Origin: Candidatus Bathycorpusculum sp.
GTDB taxonomy: Archaea; Thermoproteota; Bathyarchaeia; Bathyarchaeales; Bathycorpusculaceae
NCBI GenBank assembly: GCA_009779045.1
Contig: WREZ01000100.1
Location: 1 to 5,324 of the forward strand
Reading direction: 5' to 3'
DNA: 5,324 bases
The translations under genes were made by a program, and so were the position numbers. Every line of letters starts with the position of its first letter. Position 1 is the first letter of the stretch. The notes below the pieces were generated by a model. That model saw nothing but the letters and a program-made list of their open reading frames with translations. It ran no database searches and had not been told where the DNA came from. This document shows positions 1-4,984 of this stretch, one piece after another.

Positions 1-98
1 ATTGTTGCCATAAAAAGTAAAGAAATAAAAAATAAAGCTTTTTTATTAAATAGACCGTTCAAATTAAACTTGGATTTAAAATTACTTTTCCCACTCAT
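1..98 (-). CDS. N-terminus of a probable membrane or secreted protein (partial)
   Basis: An open frame starts with ATG at 98 and runs off the left edge after 32 codons without a stop. It begins MSGKSNFKSKFNLNGLF, is rich in Lys and Asn, and then turns hydrophobic (KKALFFISLLFMAT, about residues 19-32). That is the shape of a signal peptide or first membrane helix preceded by a positive N-terminus. A TATA-like element (TATAAAAT, minus strand, 124-117) lies about 22 bases upstream of the ATG, slightly short but compatible with a leaderless transcript. No strong Shine-Dalgarno sequence is present, although GGAG occurs 9 bases before the ATG. No family can be recognised from so little sequence. 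The gene is divergent from the surface protein starting at 429. A chance ORF of this length is possible, so the call rests on the promoter spacing and the charged-then-hydrophobic pattern. Confidence 0.45.
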   Translation of the reverse strand, partial: MSGKSNFKSKFNLNGLFNKKALFFISLLFMAT

Positions 99-116
99 AC
101 AAATACACTCCACGTC

Positions 117-124
117 ATTTTATA
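117..124 (-). promoter_or_regulatory. TATA-like box for the left-edge gene
   Basis: On the minus strand this reads TATAAAAT, a good archaeal TATA box. Its centre is about 22 bases before the ATG at 98, so transcription would begin at or next to the start codon. The assignment is inferred from spacing alone. Confidence 0.4.
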
Positions 125-219
125 CACTCTATTGTTGTTCATTTTTTCATTACTACTATCTTTTGTTTAACTCGGTATTTTTAGATTACTGTTTTGAGCG
201 ATAAATAAAAAAAGAGGTT

Positions 220-242
220 ACGCGGCGAATATGTCGCCGTGT
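220..242. repeat. Inverted repeat / hairpin
   Basis: The arms CGGCGA (223-228) and TCGCCG (234-239) are perfectly complementary around the loop ATATG. Flanking bases add A220-T242, C221-G241 and a G222-T240 wobble, so an RNA copy could form about nine pairs. It is a local G+C island in very AT-rich surroundings and is followed by GTTTTG. It could be an RNA structure or a protein-binding site; function is unknown. Confidence 0.4.
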
Positions 243-339
243 TTTGTCAAGAATAGATAACACTACAAAGACTCCTCACTATTACCAGATACGGTAAAGG
301 GTATTATTTTTTTCTCTTTTCATAAAACTATTTTTGGTT

Positions 340-352
340 TCGGCTCAGCCGA
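340..352. repeat. Short odd palindrome upstream of the surface-protein gene
   Basis: TCGGCT and AGCCGA are perfect inverted copies around a single central C. The near-zero spacer suits a dimeric DNA-binding protein better than an RNA hairpin. It lies about 40 bases upstream of the proposed TATA element for the gene at 429, a position where an archaeal activator or repressor site could sit. The role is inferred only. Confidence 0.3.
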
Positions 353-390
353 GTTGGGGCTTACAAAAAACTTTTGGTATGTTTCTTACG

Positions 391-402
391 GTAACTTTTA
401 AT
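391..402 (+). promoter_or_regulatory. TATA/BRE-like promoter of the first surface-protein gene
   Basis: The sequence GTAACTTTTAAT has a TATA-like core (CTTTTAAT, centre near 398) preceded by GTAA as a possible BRE. The centre is about 27 bases before a GTG at 426 and 30 before the ATG at 429, which predicts a leaderless or nearly leaderless mRNA. A nearly identical sequence (GTAACCTTTTTAAT, 4586-4599) sits 27 bases before the start of the paralogue at 4622, which strengthens the call. Confidence 0.5.
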
Positions 403-428
403 TTCATTTGAGTAAATATACTGTAGTG

Positions 429-1259
429 ATGATGATGAAAAATAAATGTGGCATGTTTTTGTTATGCCTTATGGTTGGTGTATTGCTTTTTGAGGTTGTT
501 ACAAATTTTGACATGGTGTATGCTGAATCCTCTGTAGCTAAACTTCCTGCTCCCGAATTAGTTTCTGTCACTTACGAGGATCATTCCTACACTGTACCTG
601 CCAGTACATCCATAGATCCGTTTACAGGGAAAACAGTAGAAAATCCTGTTTACCGTGTAGACGATAGAAAACTAACAATCGTGATTAACAAAAAAAATGT
701 TGATACTACTGATAGTCGTGTTTATTATAAACTTCGAATGAAGGGGTCTTTCTCAAACGAATGGAGTGTTATTGTGGGTCAAGTTGCTCCTTCTTCTGAC
801 TCTCCGCTAACTACTTTAGTATTCACTTCATTTCCTCAACATTATGAAGGAACTGAAGGAAAACTGACCTATACCGAGGGTTCTGGCACTTTCTATCTTC
901 CTTTTGAAGGTAAAGCGGATTTTCAGGTATCTGTAGAAAAGTGGGGCATAAAAATAATTCCAGGTAGTCTGATACCCGGTACAAGTAGTTATACAAACGT
1001 TTTAGTGGCGGAGAGTGATTGGAGCAACATAAAAACAATTAACATGGGCAATTCAAATGGTGAGACACCAAATCAATCATCGTCTGGTCAAAAGCCTTCA
1101 TCTTCAAGTCAGTCAGGTGAGCAATCTGAGGGGGTTATTGCAGGGTTTAGTTTAGTTGAGTGTGGTTTGTTAGTTACAGTAGTGTTAGTGGTAATATTGT
1201 TGATTGTTGTTACACTTTTTTATAGACGCAAGATGTCTTTAAATTTATCAGGCGGATAA
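429..1259 (+). CDS. Secreted surface protein with C-terminal membrane anchor (DPYTGKT-type family)
   Basis: This 276-residue protein has a signal peptide (residues 1-32: basic MKNK, a hydrophobic core and a VYA|ES cleavage site), an extracellular domain (about 33-207), a Ser/Gln/Gly-rich low-complexity linker (about 208-233), and one C-terminal helix (about 241-265) followed by Arg-Arg-Lys and a short cytoplasmic tail. It is therefore anchored in the membrane and faces outward. The domain carries HSYTVPAS, DPFTGKT, a Tyr-Arg-Val-Asp strand, YYKLRMKGSFSNEW and, near its end, SDWSNIKTI. The same landmarks occur in the broken paralogue at 4622. The frame extends back to a TTG at 408, but that codon lies between the TATA element and the expected transcript start, and the signal peptide begins best at the ATG cluster 429-437; GTG 426 is an alternative. 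I recall such proteins only as hypothetical; adhesion or cell-surface interaction is a guess. Confidence 0.8.
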   Translation: MMMKNKCGMFLLCLMVGVLLFEVVTNFDMVYAESSVAKLPAPELVSVTYEDHSYTVPASTSIDPFTGKTVENPVYRVDDRKLTIVINKKNVDTTDSRVYYKLRMKGSFSNEWSVIVGQVAPSSDSPLTTLVFTSFPQHYEGTEGKLTYTEGSGTFYLPFEGKADFQVSVEKWGIKIIPGSLIPGTSSYTNVLVAESDWSNIKTINMGNSNGETPNQSSSGQKPSSSSQSGEQSEGVIAGFSLVECGLLVTVVLVVILLIVVTLFYRRKMSLNLSGG

Positions 1260-1279
1260 CTTTGACGATATGCTAATTC

Positions 1280-1293
1280 TTTTTTGGTTTTTT
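1280..1293 (+). terminator. Oligo-T transcription terminator
   Basis: Two runs of six T separated by GG begin 21 bases after the stop of the surface-protein gene. Archaeal RNA polymerase terminates at such T-rich stretches without needing a hairpin. Another seven-T run at 1339-1345 may act as a backup before polymerase enters the convergent aconitase gene. For the minus-strand aconitase, the corresponding signal would be the weaker T-rich stretch read from about 1331 down to 1322. Confidence 0.5.
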
Positions 1294-1346
1294 GCGTAGC
1301 AGTTTGTAGTAGTCGTAGTGTTTAAAAAGTAAAGAGAGTTTTTTTC

Positions 1347-3260
1347 TTATTTTTGTTTGTTTTTGATGGCTGCTAGTTTGCCGCCTGCTTTTATTTGTTC
1401 TTTTTCTTGTTTGCTTAGGTTTAAGTTGACTTTTATTTCTGTGTTTTTGGTTTTATTTTTTAGTGTTAGGTTTTCTGCTAATTGGTTTGTTTCTATTTCT
1501 AGTAGGTCGTTTTGGTCTATGTTGTTGTAGTCTTGTTTGTTTGTGAAGGTTAAGGGTAATATTCCAAAGTTGATTAGGTTGGCCATGTGGATGCGTGCGA
1601 ATGTTTTTGCGATGACTGCTTTTATTCCAATGTATTTTGGTGCTAGTGCTGCGTGTTCGCGTGATGAGCCTTGTCCATAGTTTTCTGCGCCTATGATAAA
1701 GCCTCCTTGTTTTTGGTTTGCTCGTTGGTAAAAGTTTGGGTCTATGCGGCAGAATGTGTATTTGCTGATTTCGGGTATGTTGCTACGAAGTGACATGATG
1801 TCTGTTCCGCCTGGAAGAATGTCATCTGTTGTGATGTTGTCGCCGACTTTAAGTAGGACTTCACCGATGAGTTGTGGTGGGGTGGGTTGGAATTGTGGTA
1901 GGGGTGTAATGTTAGGTCCCATGATTACTTTGGCGTTTGGGTTTATGGTGGCGGGGATGAACATGGCATCACTTAGGATGAATTTTTCTGGCATAGTTAT
2001 TTCTGGGAATGTTTCTAGTTTGCGTGGGTCTGTGATTTTGCCTGTTATTGCTGCTGCTACGGCTGTTTCTGGGCTGACTAGGTAGACTTTTGCGTCTTGT
2101 GTTCCGCTTCTTCCTTTAAAGTTGCGGTTAAATGTGCGTAGGGATACTGCGCCTGTAGTGGGGGCTTGGCCTATGCCTATGCATGGGCCGCAAGAGTTTT
2201 CTAGGATTCTTGCTCCTGACTGTATTAATGGTTCAAGTTCGCCTGTGACTGCCAAGTTTTCCATTACTTGGCGTGAGCCTGCTGAGACTGTTAAGCTTAG
2301 ATTTTCGTGAACTTTTTTGCCTTTTAGTAGGGCTGATACTATTTTTAGGTCTCTAAGTGATGAGTTAGTGCAGCTGCCTATGCAGACTTGGTCAACAGGG
2401 GTTCCTTCTAGTTCGCTAACAGGTTTTACGTTATCGGGACTGTGTGGCATAGCTAAAAGCGGCTCAACTTTAGCTAAGTCTATATCTAAAATTTCACTAT
2501 ATTTTGCTTCCTCATCAGCTTTAAGTTCCAACCATTGGCTTTCTCGTCCCTGACTGGCTAAAAACTGTTTTGTAACACCATCTGAGGGGAAAATAGATGT
2601 AGTGGCACCTGTCTCTGTTCCCATATTAGTTATTGTACCGCGCTCTGGCACACTTAACGTGTTAACACCGGGGCCAAAGTATTCTAGTATTTTGTTTACA
2701 CCGCCTTTAACGGTTAATTTTCTTAAAACCTCTAAAATAACATCTTTTGCTGAAACAAAAGAAGATAACTTTCCTGTCAAGTTGATGCCATACACATTGG
2801 GCATTTCAAGATAAAAGGGTTCACCTGCCATCGCTGCAGCAACATCTAACCCGCCTGCGCCAATAGCTATCATTCCCATGCCGCCTGCTGTTGGAGTGTG
2901 GCTATCACTGCCAAGCAACGTTACGCCTGGTTGAGCAAAACGTTCAAGATACAACTGATGACAAATACCATTTCCCGGTCTACTAAAAACTATACCATAT
3001 TTAGCTGCAACACTCTGCAAATAACGATGGTCATCAGCGTTACGAAAATCATTTTGCAACATATTATGATCTACAAAACTTATGCTACATTGTGTTTTGA
3101 CCTGTGGAATACCTATAGCCTCAAACTCCAGATAAGCCATTGTACCTGTTGAATCTTGAGTTAAGGTGTGATCAATTTTTAAACTGATTTCTTCACCTGT
3201 ATTCATTTTGCCATCGGCTAAGTGTTTTTCAAATATTTTTTCCGTTACGCTTTTGCCCAT
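1347..3260 (-). CDS. Aconitate hydratase (compact, Aquifex-type)
   Basis: Aconitase interconverts citrate and isocitrate via cis-aconitate in the cytoplasm, using a [4Fe-4S] cluster. The 637-residue chain starts MGKSVTEKIFEKHL. It has DHTLTQDSTGT (30-40), the Asp-His pair of FVDHNM (64-65) and SDSHTPTAGG (118-127) with the active-site Asp-Ser-His. The cluster ligands are Cys297 in IGSCTNSS and Cys357/Cys360 in NSCGPC; substrate-binding arginines lie in FNRNFKGRSGT (Arg379, Arg384). The swivel domain begins at GDNITTDDILPGG (473-485) and contains GQGSSREHAAL with the catalytic Ser532 and Arg534. All key residues are present. The length matches the short aconitase family of some bacteria and archaea rather than the 750-900 residue AcnA/AcnB enzymes; the SCTNS, CGPC and Asp-Ser-His aconitase set argues against isopropylmalate or homoaconitate dehydratase. 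The frame extends to a GTG at 3329, but the conserved N-terminus starts at the ATG at 3260, preceded by a purine-rich AGAAGGGA. Codon composition changes sharply inside the gene near 2340-2480. Confidence 0.96.
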   Translation of the reverse strand: MGKSVTEKIFEKHLADGKMNTGEEISLKIDHTLTQDSTGTMAYLEFEAIGIPQVKTQCSISFVDHNMLQNDFRNADDHRYLQSVAAKYGIVFSRPGNGICHQLYLERFAQPGVTLLGSDSHTPTAGGMGMIAIGAGGLDVAAAMAGEPFYLEMPNVYGINLTGKLSSFVSAKDVILEVLRKLTVKGGVNKILEYFGPGVNTLSVPERGTITNMGTETGATTSIFPSDGVTKQFLASQGRESQWLELKADEEAKYSEILDIDLAKVEPLLAMPHSPDNVKPVSELEGTPVDQVCIGSCTNSSLRDLKIVSALLKGKKVHENLSLTVSAGSRQVMENLAVTGELEPLIQSGARILENSCGPCIGIGQAPTTGAVSLRTFNRNFKGRSGTQDAKVYLVSPETAVAAAITGKITDPRKLETFPEITMPEKFILSDAMFIPATINPNAKVIMGPNITPLPQFQPTPPQLIGEVLLKVGDNITTDDILPGGTDIMSLRSNIPEISKYTFCRIDPNFYQRANQKQGGFIIGAENYGQGSSREHAALAPKYIGIKAVIAKTFARIHMANLINFGILPLTFTNKQDYNNIDQNDLLEIETNQLAENLTLKNKTKNTEIKVNLNLSKQEKEQIKAGGKLAAIKNKQK

Positions 3261-3357
3261 AATAGTCCCTTCTAACTGATCTGAATTGTTATTTGTCAAT
3301 GTAGAGTGCTTCAGAAATTTAAGCCTCACGTAAAATAAAATAAAAAGTGTTTAATGG
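3261..3357. promoter_or_regulatory. Divergent promoter region between aconitase and pyrF
   Basis: The 97-base gap holds an A-rich block, TAAAATAAAATAAAAAG (3331-3347). On the plus strand its first part is about 24-26 bases before the pyrF ATG, so pyrF mRNA would be leaderless; there is no Shine-Dalgarno sequence. On the minus strand the same block reads as a T-rich TTTATTTTATTTTA that could act as a TATA box with a leader of about 50 bases to the aconitase ATG. A second minus-strand candidate is CTTAAATTT (3316-3324). Which element serves which gene cannot be settled from sequence. Confidence 0.45.
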
Positions 3358-4158
3358 ATGAAAGTAGATAAGACTATCAGGGTTACACCTTTGCAGTTTA
3401 AATCCAAAATTCAAGACATCGCTAAAGCTAAAAACTCGCGAATAGTTTTAGCTTTAGACTTTCCTTTCCAAAACCCAAACAATAGTCAAGAGTTAATATC
3501 TAAAGCAGATGCTATAATAGAACAGGTTTATCCATACATTTGTGCGGTTAAATTCAACAATCATCTAGTTTTACCTCTTGGCCTGTTTAATAGCGTGAAG
3601 ACTCTTGTGGATAATATTCACGATAAAGGGCTTTTAACAATAATGGATGCAAAAGTTAACGATATCGGTAACACTAACCAAATTATAGCTGACTATTATT
3701 ACGCTGCAGGTTTTGATGCAATAATAGCTAATCCTTTCATTGGCTGGGAAGATGGATTAAAACCTCTCTTTGAAACTTCTCGCAAACAAGGCAAAGGTGT
3801 AATTCTACTCACCTACATGAGTCATAAAGGCGCCATTGAAGGATATGGACAAACAATAACAGACCCTACTACAGGTGAATCTATGCCCCAGTACCTAATG
3901 TTTGCACGAAAAGCTGCTGCCTATGAAGCAGATGGCGCTGTAGTTGGCGCTACAGTTCCTGAAAAAATAAACGAAATACACCAAATACTAAATGAAAAGG
4001 TACCTATTTACTCCCCTGGTATTGGCACACAAGGAGGAAGCGCAGAAGCAGCAATCAAAGCCGGCACAAATTACTTAATCGTTGGACGCGAAATCATATC
4101 AGCTCAAAACCCAGCAGAAGCCACACGAAAACTTGTAAATTCAACTAAACTTATCTAA
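3358..4158 (+). CDS. pyrF: Orotidine 5'-phosphate decarboxylase
   Basis: The enzyme decarboxylates OMP to UMP, the last step of de novo pyrimidine synthesis. The 266-residue chain is a single TIM barrel: LALDFP with substrate Asp34 on strand 1, VKF with Lys65 on strand 2, and the diagnostic MDAKVNDIGNTN on strand 3, giving the catalytic Asp97-x-Lys99-x-x-Asp102 set. The loop LLTYMSHKGAIEGYG (151-165) should close over the substrate. SPGIGTQGG (209-217) and VGREI with Arg244 bind the phosphate. The DIGNT sequence points to OMP decarboxylase rather than the related hexulose-phosphate or ketogulonate-phosphate enzymes. It is somewhat longer than typical archaeal versions (about 210-230) because of an N-terminal extension of about 25 residues and longer loops. 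The ATG at 3358 is the first start after an in-frame TAA at 3352. The 3' end overlaps the convergent regulator by 8 bases. No other pyrimidine genes are in view. Confidence 0.93.
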   Translation: MKVDKTIRVTPLQFKSKIQDIAKAKNSRIVLALDFPFQNPNNSQELISKADAIIEQVYPYICAVKFNNHLVLPLGLFNSVKTLVDNIHDKGLLTIMDAKVNDIGNTNQIIADYYYAAGFDAIIANPFIGWEDGLKPLFETSRKQGKGVILLTYMSHKGAIEGYGQTITDPTTGESMPQYLMFARKAAAYEADGAVVGATVPEKINEIHQILNEKVPIYSPGIGTQGGSAEAAIKAGTNYLIVGREIISAQNPAEATRKLVNSTKLI

Positions 4159-4366
4159 GACGTTCAGAACCCTGCATGCCTGCTTTTCCCTGACTTTTAC
4201 TTACCCATAATTCCTGTTTTAACATATCCCGCACAGCATTACGTATAGCACAACTCCTGTTTGGATACATGTTTGCCCTAACCAAATCATCTAAACCTTC
4301 TAAATAGGCCTCTGGAAGCAGAGCCGTTACAAGTTTCATATTCTGATTCTGCTTTTTACTCTTCAC
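4151..4366 (-). CDS. Ribbon-helix-helix (CopG/Arc-like) transcriptional regulator
   Basis: This is a 71-residue DNA-binding protein of the ribbon-helix-helix type, which acts as a dimer with paired beta strands in the major groove. The strand is KLVTALL (about 11-17), helix A begins at PEAYLEGLDDLVRANM (18-33), the turn is YPNRS, and helix B is CAIRNAVRDMLKQEL (39-53). The Pro-x-Arg-Ser-x-x-Ile-Arg turn and helix start are typical. The N-terminus is basic and the tail of about 18 residues is polar. Three starts compete: TTG 4375 lies only 2 bases after AAGGGG (4383-4378), GTG 4366 lies 11 bases after it, and ATG 4339 lies just before the fold. I prefer GTG 4366 for its spacing. The end overlaps the convergent pyrF by 8 bases. 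The target is unknown; no toxin gene adjoins, so an antitoxin role is not supported. Confidence 0.8.
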   Translation of the reverse strand: MKSKKQNQNMKLVTALLPEAYLEGLDDLVRANMYPNRSCAIRNAVRDMLKQELWVSKSQGKAGMQGSERLR

Positions 4367-4411
4367 TTTAAACAATTCCCCTTAAACTATATTATGCTTA
4401 TAACATGCGAC

Positions 4412-4420
4412 AAATATAAA
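4412..4420 (-). promoter_or_regulatory. TATA-like box for the ribbon-helix-helix gene
   Basis: On the minus strand this reads TTTATATTT. Its centre is about 41 bases from the TTG at 4375 and 50 from the GTG at 4366, so transcription would begin near 4391 and leave a short leader containing AAGGGG (4383-4378). That leader favours Shine-Dalgarno-type initiation at the GTG. Confidence 0.4.
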
Positions 4421-4541
4421 ATTTAGCACCACTATACAACAAACCCACAAGTCAACTTAAACACAACCTCAAGATCCATGAAACTTAATAAATATCTGCT
4501 AACTTTTAATGCGCTAAAAAGACAGTTTTTTACAAATACCT

Positions 4542-4553
4542 AACTATGTAGTT
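4542..4553. repeat. Short palindrome upstream of the second surface-protein gene
   Basis: AACTA and TAGTT are perfect inverted copies around TG, within a slightly larger imperfect symmetry (ACAA at 4532-4535, TTGT at 4552-4555). It lies about 35-45 bases upstream of the TATA element at 4586-4599 and about 170 bases upstream of the divergent regulator start. It could be an operator for the neighbouring ribbon-helix-helix protein, but this is inference. The rest of the 255-base gap (4367-4621) holds promoters and an extra TATA-like TAACTTTTAAT (4500-4510), and no gene. Confidence 0.25.
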
Positions 4554-4585
4554 GTCAAAAATATTTTGTGTTGTTTTGTATTTGC

Positions 4586-4599
4586 GTAACCTTTTTAAT
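4586..4599 (+). promoter_or_regulatory. TATA/BRE-like promoter of the second surface-protein gene
   Basis: GTAACCTTTTTAAT has its TATA-like core (CTTTTTAAT) centred near 4595, 27 bases before the ATG at 4622. That spacing predicts a leaderless mRNA. The sequence differs from the one before the first paralogue (391-402) mainly by an additional C and T, so both genes probably use the same promoter type. Confidence 0.5.
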
Positions 4600-4621
4600 C
4601 TATCGTCGGTAGAGGGTTTGT

Positions 4622-4984
4622 ATGCATAAACATGTTGCTTTACTATTGATTACCTGTTTAGTGGCATCAAATCTTATACTTGTGTTCACCGTTACACCTA
4701 CAGTTGTGCAGGCTCAATCTAAACCAGCGGTACCAGAATTTACAGTAAAAATGATAGATAACTCATACAACGTACCACCCACCCAAACCACAGACCCCTA
4801 CACAGGAAAAACAACAACAACAGAAGGATACCGCATAGAAAAAATAGACATAGAAATAAAAATAAAAAACCAAAAAGACTCTATGATAGAGTATCAAGTC
4901 CGCACCAAAGGGCACTACGAACAAGAATGGCACGTCTGTGTTCCTATCAACATCGTCCCCCAAATTCAGGTCAAACAGTTATAG
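4622..4984 (+). CDS. Second surface-protein paralogue, N-terminal part before a frameshift
   Basis: The 120-codon frame starts with a signal peptide (MHKHVALLLITCLV..., residues 1-31, cleavage after VQA|QS). It continues with the family landmarks SYNVPP, DPYTGKT, GYRIEKIDIEIKI and YQVRTKGHYEQEWH. These align one for one with HSYTVP, DPFTGKT, YRVDDRKLTIVI and YYKLRMKGSFSNEW of the protein at 429. After His104 the frame leaves the family pattern and stops at 4982, while the expected continuation appears in the -1 frame. The native product is therefore longer, and this frame alone gives a secreted fragment lacking the membrane anchor. DNA from about 4741 to 4920 is unusually rich in A+C on this strand (46 of 60 bases in 4741-4800 and again in 4801-4860). 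It is leaderless from the promoter at 4586-4599. Confidence 0.75.
   Translation: MHKHVALLLITCLVASNLILVFTVTPTVVQAQSKPAVPEFTVKMIDNSYNVPPTQTTDPYTGKTTTTEGYRIEKIDIEIKIKNQKDSMIEYQVRTKGHYEQEWHVCVPINIVPQIQVKQL

Larger units (their letters stand above)
99..428. other. Divergent intergenic region with small hairpins, no gene seen
   Basis: This stretch of about 330 bases separates two outward-facing genes. In the plus direction it holds, in order: an A-rich TATA-like block (201-210), a perfect 6-bp stem CGGCGA/TCGCCG with 5-base loop (223-239) extendable to 9 pairs with one G-U, a second stem TTACC/GGTAA (282-297), a run of seven T (307-313) and an odd palindrome TCGGCTCAGCCGA (340-352). The TATA element of the next gene lies at 391-402. 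A plus-strand frame is open from 1 to 204, but its translation is Phe/Tyr/Cys-rich with no recognisable protein character, so I treat the area as noncoding. The layout could hide a short RNA. Confidence 0.5.

Noticed and set aside
1..204. Plus-strand frame open from the left edge to a TAA at 202
   Set aside because: The translation is a low-information mix rich in Phe, Tyr, Leu, Ser and Cys from T-rich DNA, with no recognisable domain; the minus-strand start at 98 explains the first part better.
408..428. TTG start for the first surface protein
   Set aside because: It lies within about 10 bases of the proposed TATA centre, upstream of the expected transcript start, and adds a polar stretch ahead of a typical signal peptide.
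1744..3152. Plus-strand open frames opposite the aconitase gene (1744-2085, 2122-2310, 2317-2553, 2602-2814, 2898-3152)
   Set aside because: They are antisense shadows of a fully conserved aconitase; their openness follows from the strand composition bias, and their translations resemble no protein family.
3261..3329. N-terminal extension of aconitase to a GTG at 3329
   Set aside because: The 23 additional residues match nothing expected of the family and would cover part of the divergent promoter; the conserved N-terminus starts at the ATG at 3260.
4151..4375. Toxin-antitoxin pair centred on the ribbon-helix-helix protein
   Set aside because: No companion toxin ORF is adjacent on the same strand; the neighbours are pyrF and an intergenic region.
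4957..4963. Canonical programmed -1 frameshift heptamer
   Set aside because: C-CCC-CAA does not fit X-XXY-YYZ because the last codon does not re-pair well after slipping, and no obvious downstream structure was seen; mutation or sequencing error is simpler.
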